Below are positions 35,957-46,393 of a stretch of 64,000 nucleotides of DNA, piece after piece. The DNA comes from Viscum album (Eukaryota; Streptophyta; Magnoliopsida; Santalales; Viscaceae), in contig OY728142.1 of NCBI GenBank assembly GCA_963277665.1, forward strand, positions 13,468,001 to 13,532,000, read 5' to 3'. Under the pieces are notes generated by a model that saw only the letters and a list, made by a program, of their open reading frames with translations, did not search any database and had not been told where the DNA came from. Made by a program: the position numbers and the translations under genes. Within the stretch, counting starts at the first letter, position 1; each line of letters begins with the position of its first letter.

Positions 35957-36889
35957 GGGAATTGCGTCGTTGCAATTTTAAAATTGAGCTTGGAAACATC
36001 CTTGAAAGGCCCACATCAGAACAAGAGTCGGTAAAACAATCACTTTAAAATAAAGAAAGATAAGTATAGAGGTCACCCAAGCTAACCCATACTAGGATTA
36101 CATGTAGGAAAACATGGACATGGAGGAGAAAACATAGGTTCATGTTCTGATGGAGAGTGATAGAAAACATGTTTAAAAGAAAGTTAACCACAAGAAAATC
36201 ACAAACTTGTGATGGGTTAAACAGTATTCGATTCCCCAGTAGGAAAAGTTAACAGACAAAATTTTTGTTTTAATTTACTTTTCATTGAGGAATTTATTCA
36301 TAAGGAAACATAATCACTTATCATGTTGACTTTCAACTTTTATTATATTCCTTACACAAACTCGTATTTTCTCCAAAAGACGAGTATTTAGGAAGACCTG
36401 TTCACAATAAGAGTACTATAATCAAATTCTAGAGAATCACCTAATCCACAAAAGAGAACTATATACTTCCCATGTATTTAGAATTTAACCAAAACGAAAA
36501 CCAAAAATGTTAGTACAAGATCAGATAATCCAGAAAAGGATAACCCTTTATAAAAATAAAATCTATTTTTAATCTCCAAAATTTGTCTAACAAAACCCAA
36601 AGTTCAACGAGGACCATCCGATAAACATTTTGTCCATAAAATTATTCAAAGTAAACCAAACTAAGATTGAAACCCGAATATTTGGAGGATTTAGTCACAT
36701 AGTCTTCCAAGTTAAATCATAACATTTATCTTCAAACAACACCAGTTTCTCTTAATGTCTCAAATTGAAAAGTAATTAACCTAATCACACATCCTCCATG
36801 ATAGGTTAATAAATTTCCATAGATAACCCAAAATCAACTTATTCTTAATTCATAATATCATCTAACTAAAAATAATCAGTCAAACTAAC
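35957..36889 (-). other. Non-coding internal region, unit 2, polypurine-tract side
   Basis: The counterpart of 28655-29587, highly similar, with no ORF shared between the two copies. No further motif seen. Confidence 0.6.
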
Positions 36890-37014
36890 CAGGGACTTCA
36901 CCTAGTCCAGTGGTAGGCGATAAATACCAATCACACTTTGGTTGTGGGTTTGATTCCCACAGATTTGTCCGACGCGACGGGTTGTCACACGGTCTGCGTG
37001 TTGTCCTTTTTATA
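36890..37014 (+). mobile_element. tRNA-derived SINE-like insert, unit 2
   Basis: Same insert as 29588-29712 at the same place in the unit. The A box TAGTCCAGTGG (36903-36913) is intact. The B box reads GGTTTGATTCC (36947-36957), one C-to-T change at a CpG, a common mark of methylation decay. The tail CCTTTTTATAA is T-rich. Confidence 0.7.
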
Positions 37015-37179
37015 AATCTCAAAAAATAACCCTAACATGTTTTAACCTCAATAGTTTACTTATACCTCTCATTTTCATTCAAATTCGTTATGATCTCAAC
37101 ATCTTAATTCTTGAAGTCTTATTTCACCACCATAAGATAAAATAAAACGATTCCCAAAATGAATAACATAATACCTTGA

Positions 37180-37836
37180 TCATGGCGTCCACTCGGTTTC
37201 ATCGTCATCTTGCTCACGTAGGTAGAAGTCACATGCCTGAAAACAATGATTTAGAGATCTTTGAAAATCATTTGCTTCCCCCATCCCAATTCACCTTGTA
37301 CTACATGTGTCATATGGGTGTTCACAGAAAAACAGTTTTGGAAAATAATCATGTATGATATATAATTCCAAAACATCTGATAAAACATGATTTCTATAAA
37401 ATAGTCAGATAGAATTTGAGTTGAAACTTACTATTATTAGTCCTTTTAAAATACCATAAGTATGTGACGAGAGACTATATTTTAAAAGAAAATATAAATA
37501 GGTTGCGCAAGGGTCTCCTTCCTCAGCACCATTTTTAAAATCATAATATTCTTCAAATTCTTGTGACAAGGTAAAATATTTGAAAATACCTTGATAATAT
37601 TTACCTTTCTCGAAAATATGAGAATATTGTGAAAACAGTATTTGTCTAAAAGCAACCCATGATCCATGATGATAACGAGTTATAGTGGAGGTGTTTGATA
37701 TCTCAAACAACTTCTTGCAAGTGAGTTGTATGCTAGAAAAAGTTTCACAATCATCCGAACATGACTTTGCAATTATTATTGCAAGCAAGTCATCAGGAAG
37801 AGATAAGAATGTCATTTGAGATACTTCTCCTTCCAT
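37180..37836 (-). pseudogene. Captured F-box-like gene, unit 2, two in-frame stops
   Basis: Same 657-bp frame as unit 1, ATG 37836 to TGA 37180-37182. Here codon 124 is a sense codon (TCA), but a stop follows residue 143 (TGA where unit 1 has CGA) and another lies in the Cys-rich part (TGA where unit 1 has TGT). By hand count, 11 of the first 122 residues and about 16 bases differ from unit 1. The F-box (LSLPDDLLAIIIAKSCSDDC) is intact. The Cys-rich end has lost several cysteines, so this copy is the more damaged. The stops in the two copies are independent, so the shared ancestor was open over all 218 residues. Confidence 0.8.
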
Positions 37837-37958
37837 TCATAATCGACTTTACTAGACCTGAAAAAAGTTATAAAACAAGGATTTAACTGAAATAATAGAT
37901 ATAGGGACTAATCATGTGTCTAACAAAAACTCATAATCCCTAAAGTTGTCTAAACCGA

Positions 37959-37970
37959 CCTTTGATACCA
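37959..37970 (-). promoter_or_regulatory. Primer-binding site, unit 2
   Basis: Minus strand TGGTATCAAAGG, identical to unit 1, two bases from LTR 3. Confidence 0.88.
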
Positions 37971-39479
37971 ACTATAAGGCCCCAGCCTTAAATCTTACTT
38001 AATCTTGAGTTATTACATGATTACACATTGAGGATCTTTTCAGGATTAGAGTTTTATAGAATTAGATCATAAAACTTGAATTACATTCCACATTTAAACA
38101 AAGTGGTCACATTAAGATAATATTAATTTTTTCCCATCAACGAAAACATATTTAAAATAAAACATGGATTCTTTCTTGACACTTCCTTGACACTATCATC
38201 ATATCATGTACCTTTCCCATGACCTGTGAAAAAAATTTCAAAAAACTTGGGATGAGCATAAAAAGCTCATTAAGGGTTATAAAAAATATGTAAAGGAAAC
38301 ATTAGTTCATATATACATAAGAATGAAATCATACTTTACCCATAAAACATAGGCACTTTAACATACCTCATCAAATCATGAATAAATCATAGAAATTATA
38401 AGACATAAAAGGTAACTTGAGGCATTCATAATATTATTATGTAGGGAGTAACCCTCTTGGTTACATTTGGAATACCCACCACATTATATTCCCTAAATCT
38501 CTTCGGAGAAACCTTAACGTTTCACTCCTTCGCGTTACCCAATGCATTGGAGAGCTATATCGGGCTCACCCGCCCTTAGTTTATCACGGAACCACCCGTC
38601 TTCATAAACAATGACCAAGAACCATAACATAATCATATCACATAACATAAGCATAAAAGAAATATAACATTCCCATATTGCAATAAAAATATAACATTTT
38701 AAGATATTGAAATAATAAATCCATTCTAAAAACCATTTTTGAAACCATTTAAAACATTTAATAAAGAGATCTTTGAATCAAAGTGTCGCATACCACTTTG
38801 AAGGTTTTAACATTTTAAACCATTAATATCCATATAAATAAATCCTTAAAACCATTTTGAAAACATGGATATTAATGAGAAACATTTATAAGAATAAATC
38901 ATTAAAACATTTAAAACCATATTTTAGTTAAAGGGTTTTTAACAAAATGAGAGACACTTGAAGAGAATAATTGAGGAATAACATTTAATCAGAACTTTAA
39001 AATATCCTGAGAATAAATGAATTCAAGATATAATATTCTAAAGGACAGTATATACACCATATAACAGTGAATTGGTTCATAAAAACAATGAAGTCTCAAT
39101 AGAAATGTAAAATGAGATGAAATCCCCTGTAAAGAAGGTATCATTAAATTAAGGATAATTCAATCTCATAATTATGTGTGACAAATATAAATAAACCCAA
39201 TATAAGTGGATATTAAGTGTAAAACAATCAAGGGTCATTCACACATATTCAATGTATGACATATTCAATAACTACATGTTGAACCCAAATAAATCGAAAT
39301 TGGGTTAAGAAGTTCCCTTGACAGCCTAACAGCGTCACATCAAATTTTAGAAAAAGAGTTGATGAGAGAGATAAAGGGTATCACATCACTTGGAAATAAA
39401 ATTTATGACAATAAGGATATATAATAACATATACCCACATAATAAGATGAAAATTAGAAGACATAAAAAAATAAGTCTT

Positions 39480-40495
39480 TTAAAAAAAGGAGGGTGAAAG
39501 GTTCCCTTACCGATTTGGGTAACTTTCGAAACGTACACCCCATGAAAGAAGGAATATAAAAAATTGATGTAAATACTCATAAAAGAAATTATGTAACAAA
39601 AAGACTAGAATACTGGAGATTACATAAACCACTCAAAAGGAAATATTGGAAAATGTAGCATGAATCTCACGGGAATAAAAGTGAGATGAAAAATCCCATA
39701 CGAAAACTAGGCAGCCTAACGACGCCACTTAAAACTTCCAAAAATGGATTGATGAGATCAAATAGGGTCTCTAACCATATTAACATAAAATGTACAGAAA
39801 GAGGAATATAAAATAACATCTCCCATCATAACAAATAGGATATTAAAAGAAGTGACATAAAGGAGAGTACTTAAAAAGAAAGAGAGAGGTTGGATCTCTT
39901 ACGAAAATTCGGCAGCCTAACGACGCCAATCAAAACATCCAAAATAGATTGATGAGAGAAAATATGATCTCTCACCATATTAACATAAAATTTACATCAA
40001 GAGGAATTTAAAATAACATCTCCCATCATAACAAAGAGGATCTTAAAATAAGTGACATAAAGGAGAGTACATAAAAAGAAAGAGAGGTTGGATCTCTTAC
40101 GAAAATTTGGCAGCCTAACGGCGCCAATCAAAACTTCCAAAATGGATTGATGAGAGAAAATATGGTCTCTCACCATATTAAAATAAAATATACATCAATA
40201 AAAATATAAAATAACATCTCCCATCATAAAAAAGAGGAGCTTAAAAGATGTGACATAAAGGAGAGTACATAAAAAGAAAGAGAGAGGTTGGATCTCTTAT
40301 GAAAATTCGGCAGCCTAACGGCGCCAATCAAAACATCCAAAATGGATTTATGAGAGAAAATATGGTCTCTCATCATATTAAAATAAAAATCACAGTAATA
40401 TTAATATAAAATAACATCCCAATCATAAGAAATATGAGCTTAAAAGCAATGACATAAAATAGTGTACTTTAAAAGAAAGAGAGGGGTCAGATCCC
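39480..40495 (-). repeat. 200-bp tandem repeats in array LTR 3
   Basis: GCAGCCTAACG anchors at about 39711, 39911, 40109 and 40309, plus the diverged first unit. Two units read AACGACGCC instead of AACGGCGCC. Confidence 0.9.
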
Positions 40496-40836
40496 TTACC
40501 TCAAGTCCGACTTGTCTTGTTCGTTTCTTTATATTCCTGAATAATAAACTTTGGTCAATTTATAATTTCCTAAGTACATTATTTAAATATTATTATTCAG
40601 TTCATATCACATATTAAAATGTTATAATAATTGTTTAATAATGTTAGTTCATATCAGACGTTTTTGCCGACGTTTGGTACATGAGTCAAAAATGAACTTG
40701 TTTGAAAAATGATTGCCCATGTAGTTATAAGTAAATAATTTCCAAAATATTATTGATGATTAAAATATCATATATATCCAGTACATATTCATTTAATATT
40801 ATTCCATATCATTTGAAGATAAAAAACGAAAAGCAC

Positions 40837-40874
40837 CGTTCATGTAGACGGTAGGCCGTACGTATGCATGAACG
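40837..40874 (-). promoter_or_regulatory. GC-rich dyad in array LTR 3
   Basis: Arms CGTTCATG (40837-40844) and CATGAACG (40867-40874) are unchanged although the loop differs (TAGACGG, GTACGTATG). Confidence 0.6.
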
Positions 40875-41602
40875 CTACTTTCATTTTTTTTTTCATATTA
40901 ATGGAATTAAAAATAAATGATATATATATATATATTATAATTTCAGTATAATATATATGTTATATAGGTCACATATTTTTATTAATTTCATTCTTTATAC
41001 ATTCCATGTATTGCATGTACGAGTCACATCACTTGAGGGGGCGGTACTCCACACTTCCTCATATGAAATTATCGCATTTACACAACATGAAAAGAATAAA
41101 GATATGTTTTAAATATAAAATACAGAAGCATATAGTAAACATAAATACCATATTTATAATATATAAAATACAGTGACATCATAATGACCACCTTTAAAGG
41201 TGTTAATAGAATATTGAACAATCATCGTTTCGTGAGGCAGAAAATCGCCAACCACAGAAACAATAGGTTCTTTAACCATTATACGAAGGTGTGTGTAAGT
41301 TTATCTCGAATAAATCTTAAAAAAACATGCTAGTATATTTAATATAGTGTATTTTTTACAAAATAAATGAATAAAAAGAGTTTAGGGGGTTGGAGAAGCA
41401 AAATAAAAAAAAGGACTATAGTAAAGACATTACCTTAAAATCGGGTAACTGCCTTTGGTTTGAGCTCAAAGGCTTCCATGGGAAGACTTATGCCCAAATT
41501 GAGGATTCTAATAGTTATGGAGGGATGTGGAGAGACAAAATGGGCAGGGTTTTGCCGAGCCAAAGGCTTTGGAAGTGTGGGTAAGGAGGTAGAGGTGGGG
41601 GC

Positions 41603-41610
41603 CTTTTATA
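41603..41610 (-). promoter_or_regulatory. TATA box of array LTR 3
   Basis: TATAAAAG kept on the minus strand, although the base pair upstream changed (CATATAAAAGGCCCC). It would drive unit 2. Confidence 0.75.
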
Positions 41611-43238
41611 TGAGGAGAGGAGGGGCACTCTTGGAATGTAAAGAAATGTTACTTTATTTTAGAATGAGTTTCGGATTTTAATGGTCCAAAATTGATTTTT
41701 TTCGAGGATAAGGTGATAAGGATTTGAAATAAACCCATCCAATAGGCTTTGGACATGTTTAGGTCTTAGATTTTACATTATCTTTCCATTTTATTTAAAT
41801 CGTTAAATAATGAGGTCATCGCTGCATCATCACGATGTCATAAATAATTTAATTTATTTAATGTATAAAAATTATAAAAAATCTACTATGATGTAGGAAA
41901 TTGTTTTATCTTTCCAATGAATATTTATAGTAAAATATATGACTTGTATAACCCCATGTAAAAATTGTTTTAGTAAAACAACTCATGTTTGTGTCATTTT
42001 AATTTTAACATTAAATAAAAAGGTATTTATGTCATTTTCCAACCAAAGTTTCTCCATGGGGTCCCCAAGTTGACCCATGGATTTTATTGGTCGGCCATGA
42101 CTCATCCAATTAGGGTAGGACATGTGTCTAGGTCATTTCATTTTATTAAAACATTATTCTTACCTTAAACTACACTAATTACCTCTAATCGCGATTAAAA
42201 ACTTAATAAGTTACTATTCACCAAAAAATTATTTTAAACCCATTGAACCACATTTTACTTCTTAATGACAACCATGTATGTCGGATTTTTGAAATTAGAA
42301 ACACAAAGATAGAAAAATTTCATTTAAACGGAAAATCAGTTTTTATAAGTACCACTTAGTGGTTTCACTATTCATCAAAAATTGAAGTTTTTAAGAAAAT
42401 TACCAAAAATTCACCCTAAGCTATATTTGATATTCCGAATTCAAAAATGATGTATATTTTACAAAATTAAAATCATATAAGTTGCATTAATTAATTTAAT
42501 AATTAATTCCCGCTGTCAAAAGAAATAGCGTGCTTTTATGAAACAAAATGTATCAAAAGATTGACACTAATTTAAGTCCGATTTCAAAGTGAAATTAATT
42601 CCAACAACCAATACTGGATTAAATGGTAAAAATATATTCTAACTTAACTTTAAAACCAATTCAAAAGATAATCTAATCATATAAATAAATTTGATAAAAA
42701 AGTGGTTTTGAATTAAAATTCAACATTTTCACTATTCATTAAAAATTGAACTTTTTCGGAAAAATACCAAAAATTTACACAAATTAAATTTTGATGTCCC
42801 GATTCTAAAGAATAATTTTATTTTGTCAAATAAAACACATAAAATTGTCAAAAAGTGGATTTAAAAGAGGTTTTCCATCAAAAGGCTGTTAATCAACCTT
42901 TTAAAGAATATTAGACTGTTTATGCTTAAAATTAGATTCATTCGCATTTTTAATCCTTTAACATTTATTGTAAAAAGTAAAAATATTTGACAAACATATA
43001 TAATCATTTTGTAGTTAGTTCTATTCATTCCCGCCATCACAACAGCTAGGCGTTAACTATGATTTAAAATAATATTATTTTATTATTAAAGTGCAACCTA
43101 AGATTCCCAAGAAACTCGTTGTTGCGTGTTGGGTACGCCATCGAGCATAGCATCCCCTTTAAAATAATATTAATATTTTATTCACAAATATGGATAAATA
43201 TAAAAATTTCATATTCTTTATTTACCCGGGGTGTTACA

Positions 43239-43243
43239 ATTTA
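43239..43243. repeat. Target-site duplication ATTTA, right of LTR array
   Basis: Same five bases as 23366-23370. Confidence 0.85.
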
Positions 43244-43453
43244 CCCCTATGTACAACTATTATAGAGACACATCCCCTTGTAGTATATATATTTGGATAT
43301 AATTTATTAAAAACCACCCTCTCTATTCTCCACCTAAATTTAAGTATATTTTCCTATAATTAATGTTTTCCATAGGATTATACCTAGGACTCCTAGTAAA
43401 TTATTATAGTCCTAATCCCCAAGAACAACTTAACCAAACTCCGATACAAACTA
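43244..43453 (-). other. Gypsy leader with primer site (G1)
   Basis: This is the rest of the G1 leader after the array insertion. The complement of 43437-43448 (ACTCCGATACAA) is a decayed TGGTATCA-type primer site: TCCGATACAAACTATATAAT aligns with TTTGATACCAACTATAAGG of the array. Confidence 0.55.
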
Positions 43454-44094
43454 TATAATCTTACACCTTAGAAAAGTATTATTACATGGTTTTTCATATA
43501 AATATAGAATAAATAAAAAATAAGGATCAAAATTCATTGTGTATTTGGATGACTAGGTCCATAAACTGACAATATGAAATTTAAATAAAAATTATTTACT
43601 TAAAAATTCATTATGAGATCCTATATCCCTTTGAGAATGTAAAAATGCATAGGATAACCTGGTGAATATATAGACAAAATGGTTCAGATAAAAAGTCTTT
43701 TAAGGAAATAAACATGGAAATGAAACATTTCATATTTTTCAAAAGGCATAACATGATATCATAAAAGGCATGGATCGTTAATAATCATATAGATGCATAA
43801 AATAAATTACATGGAATCAAAATATCATTGAATTATAAGAATCTTTAAGAAATATAAAAAATAACATAAGAATAAGTGAAGTATAAACACCAAGAAAACA
43901 TCACATGGTGAAAAAAGTCCTATCTAGAATTATGTCCACTCTCTAATCCAATAAATATCACCTCATGAGACTGAAATATTACCTAATTAATTAGAACACT
44001 ATATTAGAGAACCCATCATAACATGTACATGTATATGTGGTCCTCTTAATGAAATAATACATATGGAATAAGTATTACCCATATAATGAAATGT
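43454..44094 (-). mobile_element. Ty3/gypsy LTR C, truncated (5' LTR of G1)
   Basis: It aligns in order with LTR B at 3055-3700: TTTTTCATATAAATAT, GGATCAAAATTCATTGTGTA followed by TTTGGA, GGATAACCTGGTGAAT, AAACATGGAAATGAAACAT, and ACATCACATGGTG with CCACTCT. It breaks off near 44094, where gypsy RT sequence of another element starts. Only the U5-side 640 bp remain. Confidence 0.7.
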
Positions 44095-44650
44095 ATCCCC
44101 TGATATAACCTCACTTGCAATTATATAACATAAGAATAAAAACTTCAGAAGGGAAAAATCACACATTGTAAAATTTTCATTTAACTCATCCTTTTATATG
44201 GTTCTTATAATAGTTCTAAAATTATCTTCATACAATTTCTGGATATTTGAATATATAATAATATCATCTATAAAGACTACCACAAACTAATCAGGATTTT
44301 ATCTAAAGGATATTCATTAAACACATAAAGATAGTGGGGGAATTTTTAAGACCAAATAGAATCATTATAAATTAATAGTGTTCATACCTCTTAAGGAATG
44401 TTGTCTTGGGTATATCATCCTTCTTGAACCTTGATTAATCATATCATGAATTAATGTAAATCTTCTAAATGTATTGAGATTTGTGTAGTTGATCAAACAA
44501 GTCATTAATACGGGGTAGAGGATACTTGTTCTTAATTGTGATTTTTTCATTTTTTGATAATCAATGTAAAGTTACATTGATCCATCCAAATTTTTAACAA
44601 AAAAAATTAGTGAAACTCATGTTTATTCTATTTGTTTAATTAATACATTT
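44095..44650 (-). pseudogene. Gypsy reverse transcriptase remnant (G2)
   Basis: Minus-strand reading: VKNLDGSM then LYIDYQKM (family: VKKKDGSMRLCIDYRxL), DDIPKT-like residues, FGLKNSPTIFMCLMN (family: FGLTNAPATFMxLMN), FVVVFIDDIIIYSN (about 44220-44280) with the catalytic IDD intact, and CDFSLLKFLFL followed by IIASEVIS (family: CEFWLxxVxFLGHVISxEGI). Frames shift several times. It ends abruptly against LTR C, so RNase H and integrase are missing. Confidence 0.88.
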
Positions 44651-45640
44651 TCATGATTCTCCTAGTGTAGATTATTCTATTCTTAAAACTAAATAAGGTC
44701 TAATATATATTGAATAATTAAAATAAGTGCAACAAAAAGAATAAGTTATATTGAAAAATCAACTTCAATATTCAGTGGAAGAATTGAAATCTATTCTATA
44801 TGTATATCAACAAAATCCAATAAAATAGAAATATCTTCAATGTTGAGTTTCTCCCCTACCAACTGAGATAATAAACTATTTTTAATAAGAATAATGACCC
44901 ATATAGATTATATATTTTCCATAAAAAGTTCGTATTTATCATCACACTAAAATAATGTCATAGGTCAGTTCAAGATATAAAACAAAACATTCCTTCCTTT
45001 TCAGTTGATTTGGGATTTATATAATGAAAGATAATCCATTAAACATTAGATTTTGGATGAGATTTATATTTTTATCTTGTCTTAAGAGGTTGTCAATATC
45101 AATCATCATCATTAAACAATAGATTTTAGTAGTGGTTATCATAATTTCCACAATACATTCGTTTGAAACACTATAGTTTGGGTGATTCATTCTATGGAGC
45201 TTTATCCCTACCTAAATCATTATCTAACTTCTTCCCATAATTTTAGGAATTCAATTTCCCAATGAAGTTATTTTCCAAAAAAAATTACGATTCCACCTAA
45301 GACCATTTCCACCATGTTTCCTTACACACTTTATGTATAAAGGTAATATCATATAATTATCTGCATGTTTTTAAAATTTTATTTGAATTCAGCCTTTATT
45401 ATTTTACCAAAACTATCGGATATATAGGTAAATATAATATCCATTTCAACCATGATAGAAAATTAATTATTGATTCAAAGATACAAAAGTATCTTATGGA
45501 TAAAGCACTTTGGATACTTGGTTCTAATCCATTGAATAACTGATCAAACTTACTTTCAGTTGGGATGATAGTACTAGAAGCGTACCTTACATGTCCTATA
45601 CAATTTAGCACATAGGTAGAAAAATAATCACAATCCTTTT
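44651..45640 (-). other. G2 protease and gag-end region, unassigned
   Basis: By position this should hold protease and the zinc-knuckle part of gag. I could not identify either. The ORF at 45399-45611 is not recognisable. Confidence 0.35.
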
Positions 45641-45945
45641 TCTTTATCTCAAGGAATTAATTATCCAGTTTCATAAAAATAATATGAGAATATTAATTAT
45701 TGAAAAATAAGCTCTTAAAATCATTCCACTATATGGATTCAATTTATTCCAATTTCCTCGCATTTTGGATAATAGTCCACCATTGATCAACTTCACCTTC
45801 CAAATAATAAATAGAAAAAATGTCTTTTTTTGGATCTTAATAATGGATAACATAAAATATCTTTTCAATGGTATCGATCTATTTCTCAATAGGTAGTAGA
45901 TTAGCAGAACCACTAAAAAATATTCGTAGTTTCCTCATAAAGAAC
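45641..45945 (-). pseudogene. Gypsy gag (capsid) remnant (G2)
   Basis: Minus strand: GSANLLPIEK then IDTIEKIFYVIHY, IYYLEGEVDQWWTIIQNARK and WNDFKSLFF. These are the gag blocks GxANPxxAExWIxxIExIF, AxYxLxGEAxxWWxxxxxxR and WxxFKxxFxxKYF, clearer here than in G1. At least three stops. Confidence 0.82.
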
Positions 45946-46393
45946 TTAACATATTTTTTTCTCTTATTTCTTTATTTGGACGTTCATAATGATTTATAGC
46001 TTGAGGAAATTTATGTGAGTATATAAATGATATTTTTATTCCAATTCCTATAACACTTAGTTATTTAAGGGGATTATTGATATATTGTCCATATAATTCA
46101 TCCTTTACCCAATTCATTTAGGTTGCATTTATTGAATGAAACTATAAATCATAGTGTGAGAAACAATTATCATAGTGGATAAGAAAATAATCATAAAAAA
46201 ATCATTTATAAGATATATAAATCAATAATACTTATTTTAAATCTATAAACCTTGTGTTTATCCCAATTAATTCATGATTATTATAAAAAATTTAGCATCT
46301 TGTCCTACATTTATATTTTTCCAAAGTGTTCTCACTAATGTTTTCTCATATTAGCTTTTAAAGCTTAGCTAAACATTAATTTGATACCAATGA
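45946..46393 (-). other. G2 gag start, leader and primer site
   Basis: The primer site lies at 46378-46389 (minus strand TGGTATCAAATT), matching TGGTATCA exactly. No other motif seen. Confidence 0.6.

Larger units (their letters stand above)
23371..43238 (-). mobile_element. Tandem non-autonomous LTR retrotransposon array, LTR-I-LTR-I-LTR, F-box-bearing
   Basis: Three near-identical LTRs (5269, 5271 and 5266 bp) alternate with two internal regions of exactly 2031 bp, giving unit periods of 7300 and 7302 bp. All parts are on the minus strand: the primer site lies left of the second and third LTR, and the polypurine tract lies right of the first and second. One ATTTA duplication flanks the whole array and none flanks single units. 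No gag, protease, RT, RNase H or integrase is present, so it is a LARD-type non-autonomous family. The LTR ends and TATA box resemble those of the surrounding gypsy LTRs. It interrupts the leader of gypsy element G1. Confidence 0.93.
37973..43238 (-). mobile_element. Array LTR 3 (5' LTR on the minus strand)
   Basis: 5266 bp, ending TGTTACA at 43238 followed directly by ATTTA. This is the outer 5' LTR. The layout is as in LTRs 1 and 2. ORFs at 39386-39580, 41390-41584 and 41460-41681 are LTR shadows. Confidence 0.92.
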
